This document shows, in pieces, positions 5,031 through 9,501 of a stretch of 9,501 nucleotides of DNA. Both the position numbers and the translations under genes were made by a program. The notes under the pieces are model-generated. The model saw only the letters and a list, made by a program, of their open reading frames with translations. It was not told the DNA's origin and ran no database searches. The DNA comes from Planctomycetaceae bacterium (GTDB lineage Bacteria; Planctomycetota; Planctomycetia; Pirellulales; Pirellulaceae): the NCBI GenBank assembly GCA_003455945.1, contig DMPQ01000334.1, forward strand, positions 1 through 9,501, read 5' to 3'. The first letter of the stretch is position 1; every line of letters starts with the position of its first letter.

Positions 5031-6343
5031 GCGAATCGGTCGGACCGCGACGGACGCTGCGACCGGGGTCGGTCGCAGGACGACAGACGGTCGCCTCGTC
5101 GTGGGCCCGCGTCGTCCCCGACGCGCGGCCGTGCGACTTCGGTCGTTCGAGCAGCCTCGCTGTTTGTTCGGTGTCGTTGTCGCTGACGGGGCTGATGCCG
5201 GCGCTTCGCTTCGGGCTGGTTGGGTCGGTTCGGACGCGACGCCTTCGGTGGGCCCCTGCCGTGCCTCGCAGCCCGTAGCGCCAAGCGCAGGGGCACTCCG
5301 TGCCCTCGTATCGTTCGAACGCCGCGACCGGGGTCGGTCGCAGTACGACGGACGGTCGACTTGTCGTGGGCCCGCGTCGTCGCGATCACGTCGTCGATGA
5401 TCGCATTCAGATCGTAGCGCGGCCGATAGTCGATGGCGCGGCGGAGCTTGCCGAGATCGGGGATCCGGCGGCGGATGTCCTCGAAGTCCTTGTCGTACGC
5501 ATCGTGGTACGACTGGAAGCGGATCTCGGAACGGCTACCGGTCCGCTCCAGAACACGGCGAGCCAGTTCGTGGATCGAGACCGGCAGGTCGCTGCCGATG
5601 TTGTAGATCTCGCCGGCCGATTCGGGGCGTTCGGTCAATCGGATGACGGCGCCGACGACGTCGGCGACATGCGCGAAGCAGCGGATCTGTTGTCCGTCGT
5701 CGTGGACCATCAGCGGCTGGCCCGAGCGAGCGGCCTGGACGAACCGGGGCAGGACCATGCCGTAGGCGCCGGTCTGGCGCGGACCGACGACGTTGAAGAA
5801 GCGTCCGATCACCACCGCAAGCCCCGACTGTCGGCGGTAACCGAGACAGAGGAACTCGTCGATCGCCTTGGAACAGCCGTACGACCAGCGGGCTCGCGTC
5901 GTCGCTCCGAAGACCAGATCGTCCTCTTCGGTCCATTGCCCCTTGGGGTTCTTGCCGTACACCTCGCTGGTGCTTGCCAGGAAGAAGCGGACCGCATGGC
6001 CGGCTCGATGCTTCCGGTCGACGGCGGCGAGCAGCTGCTGCGTCGGAGCGACATTCCGTTCGATCGTCGCGATCGGCTCCTTGGCGATCAGAGCGACTCC
6101 GACCGCCGCGGCCAGGTGATAGACGTCATCGGCTCGCGCGACCAGCGACTCGACGAGCCCCGCATCGGTGATCGAACCTTCGAACCACTCCAGCCGCTCA
6201 TGCCCCCGCACGTTCGCCAGATTGTCGACTCGCCCCGTCGACAGATCGTCGACGACCAGGACGCGGTCGCCGCGCGCCAGGAGCGATTCGGTCAGGTGCG
6301 ATCCGATGAAACCGGCGCCGCCGGTGACGAGAATGGTCTTCAT
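4841..6343 (-). CDS. NAD-dependent epimerase/dehydratase (extended SDR, nucleotide-sugar type) with anomalous C-terminal extension
   Basis: Start ATG at 6343 (MKTILVTGGAGFIGSHL); the frame is open further upstream but homology begins here, and no good Shine-Dalgarno is seen. Residues 1-321 form a complete extended SDR: NAD-binding TGGAGFIG (7-14), D32 in VVDDLSTG for the ribose, YHLAAAVGV (75-83), STSEVYG (124-130) supplying the catalytic Ser/Thr, Y155xxxK159 in YGCSK, FFNVVGPRQ (182-190), and RCFAHVADVV (221-230). This pattern is found in UDP-glucuronate decarboxylase, dTDP-glucose dehydratase and NDP-sugar epimerase relatives; the exact substrate cannot be read from sequence. The usual length is 310-340 residues, but here the frame reaches 500: from residue 322 it reads a 65-bp repeat, the spacer and the antisense strand of the last 190 bp of the M48 gene, giving an Arg/Pro/Ser-rich tail with no motif. 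The tail is probably translated non-coding DNA after loss of the native stop, or it is not made. The conserved coding part ends near 5381. Confidence 0.85.
   Translation of the reverse strand: MKTILVTGGAGFIGSHLTESLLARGDRVLVVDDLSTGRVDNLANVRGHERLEWFEGSITDAGLVESLVARADDVYHLAAAVGVALIAKEPIATIERNVAPTQQLLAAVDRKHRAGHAVRFFLASTSEVYGKNPKGQWTEEDDLVFGATTRARWSYGCSKAIDEFLCLGYRRQSGLAVVIGRFFNVVGPRQTGAYGMVLPRFVQAARSGQPLMVHDDGQQIRCFAHVADVVGAVIRLTERPESAGEIYNIGSDLPVSIHELARRVLERTGSRSEIRFQSYHDAYDKDFEDIRRRIPDLGKLRRAIDYRPRYDLNAIIDDVIATTRAHDKSTVRRTATDPGRGVRTIRGHGVPLRLALRAARHGRGPPKASRPNRPNQPEAKRRHQPRQRQRHRTNSEAARTTEVARPRVGDDAGPRRGDRLSSCDRPRSQRPSRSDRFAQIGSPAPNCCAAAAYLSVASGSSARRSAARRSSDGCVLMNSGGLSPPTPPNRSQKPGASFGS
5051..5115. 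repeat. 65-bp direct repeat, copy 1
   Basis: Matches 5316-5380 at 59 of 65 positions without gaps (counted by eye). It contains a hairpin, CTGCGACC (5057-5064) / GGTCGCAG (5071-5078), with a 6-nt loop GGGGTC. It ends with GTGGGCCCGCGTCGT. It starts 20 bp after the M48 stop codon. Confidence 0.85.
5104..5130. terminator. Strong hairpin between convergent genes, possible terminator
   Basis: CGCGTCG (5108-5114) and CGACGCG (5119-5125) pair around the loop TCCC; the stem can be extended by GGCC/GGCC pairing (5104-5107 with 5127-5130) past one bulged base. There is no T-tract on either strand, so it is not a classical rho-independent terminator, but its place between convergent genes suits transcript ends on both strands. 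Confidence 0.35.
5316..5380. repeat. 65-bp direct repeat, copy 2
   Basis: Second copy, 265 bp downstream of the first in the same orientation. The inner dyad GCGACC (5324-5329) / GGTCGC (5336-5341) is kept, but the outer two pairs of copy 1 are not both kept. Its right edge (5380) coincides with the end of the conserved SDR domain, so in minus-strand reading the repeat encodes residues 322-343 of the extended SDR frame. Confidence 0.85.
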
Positions 6344-6345
6344 TC

Positions 6346-6377
6346 CAGGCAACTTAACTGTCCGGTCGTCAGGCAAC
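6346..6377 (-). repeat. Tandem GTTGCCTG boxes in the SDR leader
   Basis: CAGGCAAC occurs at 6346-6353 and again at 6370-6377, which is GTTGCCTG on the coding strand, spaced 24 bp start to start and directly upstream of the SDR ATG. The distal copy contains TTGCCT, which might act as a -35 box, but no well-spaced -10 follows. It may be an operator pair or chance. Confidence 0.25.
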
Positions 6378-6456
6378 CAGACCGCCGCGGTCGCTCGTCG
6401 TTCGCTGACGTCGGAATCCCGTCGCGCGGCTCGCTCCGCCGCTCTTCGCCGATCCT

Positions 6457-6484
6457 TTGCCTGTTCCGAGGGCTCCGATAGACT
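6457..6484 (+). promoter_or_regulatory. Possible sigma70-type promoter for the TPR gene
   Basis: TTGCCT (6457-6462), a 16-nt spacer, then TAGACT (6479-6484): four of six consensus matches in each box. It would place the transcript start near 6491, giving a leader of about 38 nt that includes the Shine-Dalgarno at 6514-6519. Position and spacing are plausible. Confidence 0.35.
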
Positions 6485-6513
6485 GCACCGATCGCCGACG
6501 CCCATGCCGTGCC

Positions 6514-6519
6514 GAGGAG
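6514..6519 (+). promoter_or_regulatory. Ribosome binding site deciding the GTG start at 6529
   Basis: GAGGAG is followed by 9 nt and then GTG. This is the strongest Shine-Dalgarno in the window. A later in-frame ATG at 6652 also has GAGG 8 nt upstream (6640-6643), but starting there leaves a signal sequence with no basic n-region. Confidence 0.6.
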
Positions 6520-6528
6520 AACGCCGCC

Positions 6529-9501
6529 GTGTCTCGTCCCGACGATCGCCCCTTGTTGCGCCTTGCGTTCCCCCCTCGGACCGTCGTCGCGGCGCTCCTG
6601 ACCTTCGGCGGCGGCTTCACCGGAGCGGCCGGTTCGGTCGAGGCCGGACCGATGCCCCTGTTCTCCGCGTCCTTCGCGTCGGCGGCTTGGTGCGCACCTC
6701 CGGCTCTCGCACAAGCCGCGGAGGATCCTCCCGAGGCGCTCCGGTTGGCGAGCGAAGCGGGGACCCTGCAGAACGGCCAGCAGTTCGATCTGGCGGCCGA
6801 GCTGTGGGACGAGTTTCTCGAGAAGTACCCTCAGTCGTCGCTCGCCCCCAAGGCGCGCCACTACTCGGGGGTCTGCCACATGAAGTCGGGAGCGCTCGAC
6901 AAGGGGATCGCACGCTTCGCCGAGGTGATCGAAGCGGCGAAGGACGATCCCGCGTTCGCGCTGCTCGAAGATGCGATGCTCAATCGGGGCTGGAGCGAAT
7001 TCTCGCTGGCGTCGCGCACCGCCGATCCGACTGCCGCCGCCACCCTCTTTCGCGCCTCGATCGACCATCTGGCGGAGCTCGAGAAGCGATTCCCCGAAGG
7101 GCGCTATCGCGATCAGGCCGCCTACTTCTCGGCCGAGGCGCGGTATCTGTCGGGCGAGGCGGAAGCGTCGGTGCCGCTGTACGAGAAGGTCGAGAGCGAC
7201 TTTCCCGAGAGCCCGCTCCTTCCCAACGCTCTGTACGCGCTCGGCGTCACGCTCCACGAGTTGGGGCGACATGCCGAAGGGATCGCCGCCTGTGATCGCT
7301 TCCTGACTCGCTTCCCCGAGCACTCGCTGGCCGGCGACGTCGCGATGCAGCGAGCCGAATCGCAGCTGGCGGTCGCGCTCGCGGCCGGCAGCTCCGATCC
7401 GCAGGTCTGGAGCGAGCCGCTGGCGACCTTCGCGCGTCTGGCGACCGACGCGGGATTCGCTCAAGCGGATCGCGCGCTCTACCAGCAGGCGTTCTGCGAA
7501 GAGAAGCTCGGGCGCACCGCCGATGCCGCCGCGCGCTATGCGTCGCTCGTCGAGACATATCCGACGTCGGAGTATGCGGCCGATTCGCGATTGTCGGCGG
7601 CGCGCGTCTGGTTGGCCGCCAAGGAGTACGAACGCGGCGCGGCGCTGCTCGAACCGCACCTCGATGCGCCGTCGGCCAAGCGAGGCGAACTGCTTCACTG
7701 GTGGGCCAAGCATCGTCTCGGCCAAGGCAAACCGGACATCGTCTACGACGGTCTGAAGAGTCGTCTCGGGGCGCTCGGATCCGATCCGGCGGCGGCGCGG
7801 CTGATGCTCGATCTGGCCGACGCGGCTTTCGCATCGACGGCGCATCGGAGCGAGGCGCGCGATCTCTACGCGGCGGTCGTAACGGCTCACCCCGACAGCG
7901 CCGTCGCCCCTCAGGCGCTCTACAACGCGGCGTTCGAGGACTTCGAGGCGGGGAAGATCGACGCGGCACTCGCCTCGGTCGCCGCGTTCGCCGCCGCCTA
8001 TCCGAACGATCCCTTTCTGGCCGACATGCGAGCGCTCGAGGGGGAGTGTCGATTGGCCAAGGGAGAATCGCAGGCCGCTGCCGACGTCTACGCGGCGCTG
8101 ATCGCATCGACGGCCGACCATCCCGATCGCGAGCGATGGCCGCTGCGACTGGCGCTCGCCCGTTTCGGCGCGAAACAGTATGCCGAGACGATCACGGCGC
8201 TGTCGGCGATCTCCTCCTGGTCGAATCCCGATTGGCAGTCCGAGGCGGAGTATCTGATCGGAGCGGCGAAGTTCCATCAGGGTGATGCTGCCGGCGCGAT
8301 CACCTCGCTGACCGCCGCGTGTGACGCCACGCGCGGCTGGAGTCAGGCCGATGCGGCGATGATCGTGCTGGCTCGGGCTCAGGCCAAGGCGGGGCGGCGG
8401 GACGAGGCGCTGGCGACGCTCGCCGCGCTACCGCAGCGGTTTCCGAACTCGACGCATGCGGCCGAGGCGCATTTCCGGTGGGGCGAGATCGCGGAGGATG
8501 CCGGCGATGCTGCCGAGGCGCGTCGGCAGTACGCGCTCGTCGCGACTGCCGGCGGACCGTTCGCTCCCTACGCGCTCGTCGCTTCGGCGTGGCTCGATCA
8601 GGAAGCGGGCAAGCATGCCGAAGCGGAAACGGAGTTCCGTCGCGCACTGACCGAGTTCCCGCAGCATCCGCTCGCCGGCGAAGCGACATTGGGACTCGGC
8701 ATGGCACTCCGGCAACTCGGTCGGCATGCCGACGCGATCGTCGAGCTCGACCGCGGCGCGACGAGCGAGACCGATCCGGCTCGACGCCTGGAGCTCCGCT
8801 TCGAGGCGGCTCTGGCGCGACTGGGAGCGGAAAAGTACGAGGAAGCGGAACGGGAGCTGGCGGCGCTGATCGCCGAGAACCCGAGCTGGGAGCGTCTGGA
8901 TCAGCTCATGTACCAGCATGCCTGGGCAGCCAAGTATCGCGGCGACGCCGCGGCGGCGACCGAGCGATTCGCGCTGCTCGCCGAGAAGTTCCCCGACAGT
9001 CCGTCGGCGGCCGAGGGGCGGTTCCATCAGGGTGAGGCGGCTTACGAGGCGCAGCGCTGGACCGAGGCTCAGGCGTTCTACGAACAGGCGCTCGCCGGCA
9101 AGCCGACCGTCGCGATCGCCGACAACGCGCGCTACAAGCTCGGCTGGAGTCGCTTCAAGCAGCAGGCATGGAACGAAGCGCGCGAGACGTTCGAGACGCT
9201 CGCGGCGAGCAAGCCCGCCGGGCTCCTCGAGCAGACCCGCTTCATGATCGCCGAGTGTCGGTTCGAGGCGAAGGAGTACGACCAGGCGCTTCCCGCCTAT
9301 GTCGATCATCTGGCGGCGATCGAATCGGCGTCGACGGTGGCGGAGCCGATTCGTCAGCTCGCTCGCCTGCATGCCGCTCAGACCGCGAACAAGCTCAAGA
9401 AGTGGGACCAGGGGCTGGAACTGGCTCGCGGCTTCGTCGCGAAGTATGCCGAGTCGCCGGCGACGGCCGAGGCGTGGTTCGAGGTGGGTGAGGCGCTGCG
9501 G
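6529..9501 (+). CDS. Large exported tetratricopeptide-repeat protein, 3' part outside window
   Basis: 991 residues are visible and the frame is open at the right edge. The GTG start at 6529 gives an n-region with R3, R7, R11 and R17 and a hydrophobic stretch TVVAALLTFGGGFTGAAG (18-35); a second one, FSASFASAAW, ends in ALA before QAAED near residue 62, so cleavage could follow residue 39 or 62. From about residue 80 onward the protein is a run of degenerate TPR-like helical pairs, several marked by a FP(E/D/Q)xS/H turn: YPQSSLAPKARHYSG, FPESPLLPNALYALGVTL, FPEHSLAGDVAMQRAE, FPNSTHAAEAHFRWGE, FPQHPLAGEATLGLG, FPDSPSAAEGRFHQGE. This periodicity resembles the TPR_6/YbgF/BamD type of outer-membrane-associated proteins. 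KFHQGDA (from residue 581) and RFHQGEA (from 831) are near-copies. No catalytic domain is visible. The inferred role is a periplasmic scaffold for protein-protein contacts. Family call is firm, function unknown. It is divergent from the SDR gene, with a 185-bp spacer. Confidence 0.87.
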   Translation, partial: MSRPDDRPLLRLAFPPRTVVAALLTFGGGFTGAAGSVEAGPMPLFSASFASAAWCAPPALAQAAEDPPEALRLASEAGTLQNGQQFDLAAELWDEFLEKYPQSSLAPKARHYSGVCHMKSGALDKGIARFAEVIEAAKDDPAFALLEDAMLNRGWSEFSLASRTADPTAAATLFRASIDHLAELEKRFPEGRYRDQAAYFSAEARYLSGEAEASVPLYEKVESDFPESPLLPNALYALGVTLHELGRHAEGIAACDRFLTRFPEHSLAGDVAMQRAESQLAVALAAGSSDPQVWSEPLATFARLATDAGFAQADRALYQQAFCEEKLGRTADAAARYASLVETYPTSEYAADSRLSAARVWLAAKEYERGAALLEPHLDAPSAKRGELLHWWAKHRLGQGKPDIVYDGLKSRLGALGSDPAAARLMLDLADAAFASTAHRSEARDLYAAVVTAHPDSAVAPQALYNAAFEDFEAGKIDAALASVAAFAAAYPNDPFLADMRALEGECRLAKGESQAAADVYAALIASTADHPDRERWPLRLALARFGAKQYAETITALSAISSWSNPDWQSEAEYLIGAAKFHQGDAAGAITSLTAACDATRGWSQADAAMIVLARAQAKAGRRDEALATLAALPQRFPNSTHAAEAHFRWGEIAEDAGDAAEARRQYALVATAGGPFAPYALVASAWLDQEAGKHAEAETEFRRALTEFPQHPLAGEATLGLGMALRQLGRHADAIVELDRGATSETDPARRLELRFEAALARLGAEKYEEAERELAALIAENPSWERLDQLMYQHAWAAKYRGDAAAATERFALLAEKFPDSPSAAEGRFHQGEAAYEAQRWTEAQAFYEQALAGKPTVAIADNARYKLGWSRFKQQAWNEARETFETLAASKPAGLLEQTRFMIAECRFEAKEYDQALPAYVDHLAAIESASTVAEPIRQLARLHAAQTANKLKKWDQGLELARGFVAKYAESPATAEAWFEVGEALR

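Larger units (their letters stand above)
5031..5380. other. Convergent intergenic region with repeats and hairpins
   Basis: 350 bp between the M48 stop and the end of the conserved SDR domain. It contains two copies of a 65-bp direct repeat, and around 200 bp between them with further hairpins: GCCCCTGC (5252-5259) / GCAGGGGC (5287-5294), and GGGCAC (5291-5296) / GTGCCC (5300-5305), which share bases. No plus-strand gene was found. On the minus strand there is no stop codon in any of the three frames, so the SDR frame runs straight through. Confidence 0.7.

Noticed and set aside
5051..5380. CRISPR-like repeat arrangement
   Set aside because: Only two copies, 65 bp long, imperfect, and about 200 bp apart; no spacer-sized intervals and no cas genes.
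6340..8277. 645-codon minus-strand open frame antisense to the TPR gene
   Set aside because: Its product is Arg/Gly-rich and unrecognisable, while the plus-strand frame shows a ribosome binding site, signal peptide and regular TPR motifs. Long antisense frames are common at this GC content.
8273..9036. 15-bp repeat GTTCCATCAGGGTGA inside the TPR gene
   Set aside because: It encodes the same TPR residues (FHQG) in two repeat units, so it is explained by the protein repeat and not a separate DNA element.

Overview
The window is GC-rich DNA (about two-thirds G+C by eye) from a bacterium that is almost certainly a planctomycete. The diagnostic gene is the one entering from the left edge: an exported protein with a planctomycete-type cytochrome c domain (CxxCH heme motif) followed by a DUF1549 domain, a combination expanded mainly in Planctomycetes and relatives. 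Genes carry recognisable Shine-Dalgarno motifs (AGGAG/GAGGAG about 8-9 nt from the start), except the PhzF-like and SDR genes. Intergenic gaps are wide (170-400 bp), which suggests mostly single-gene transcripts.

Layout: (1) 1-918, minus: N-terminal 306 residues of the PSCyt1/DUF1549 protein. (2) 919-1318: divergent spacer with two strong dyads, 957-985 and 1063-1082. (3) 1319-2125, plus: PhzF-family isomerase, followed by a terminator-like hairpin. (4) 2301-3833, plus: exported member of the neutral ceramidase-like metallohydrolase family. (5) 3834-4214: 380-bp gap with no gene seen. (6) 4215-5030, plus: M48 zinc metalloprotease with a lipoprotein-type signal. (7) 5031-5380: convergent spacer with two copies of a 65-bp direct repeat and several hairpins. 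(8) 6343 down to 4841, minus: extended short-chain dehydrogenase/reductase (NDP-sugar epimerase/dehydratase/decarboxylase type) whose conserved part ends exactly where the second repeat begins; its frame then stays open for about 180 codons, through the spacer and into the antisense of the protease gene. (9) 6529 to the right edge, plus: N-terminal 991 residues of a large exported tetratricopeptide-repeat protein with a GTG start.

The genes do not form an obvious pathway. Four of the six products look exported or envelope-associated (heme protein, ceramidase-like hydrolase, M48 protease, TPR protein), and the SDR would feed nucleotide-sugar metabolism. I see no mobile-element gene, CRISPR array, tRNA, rRNA or defence cassette. 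The most interesting material is non-coding: the repeat pair at 5051-5380 and the lost SDR stop codon beside it, and the dyads in the 919-1318 divergent promoter region.
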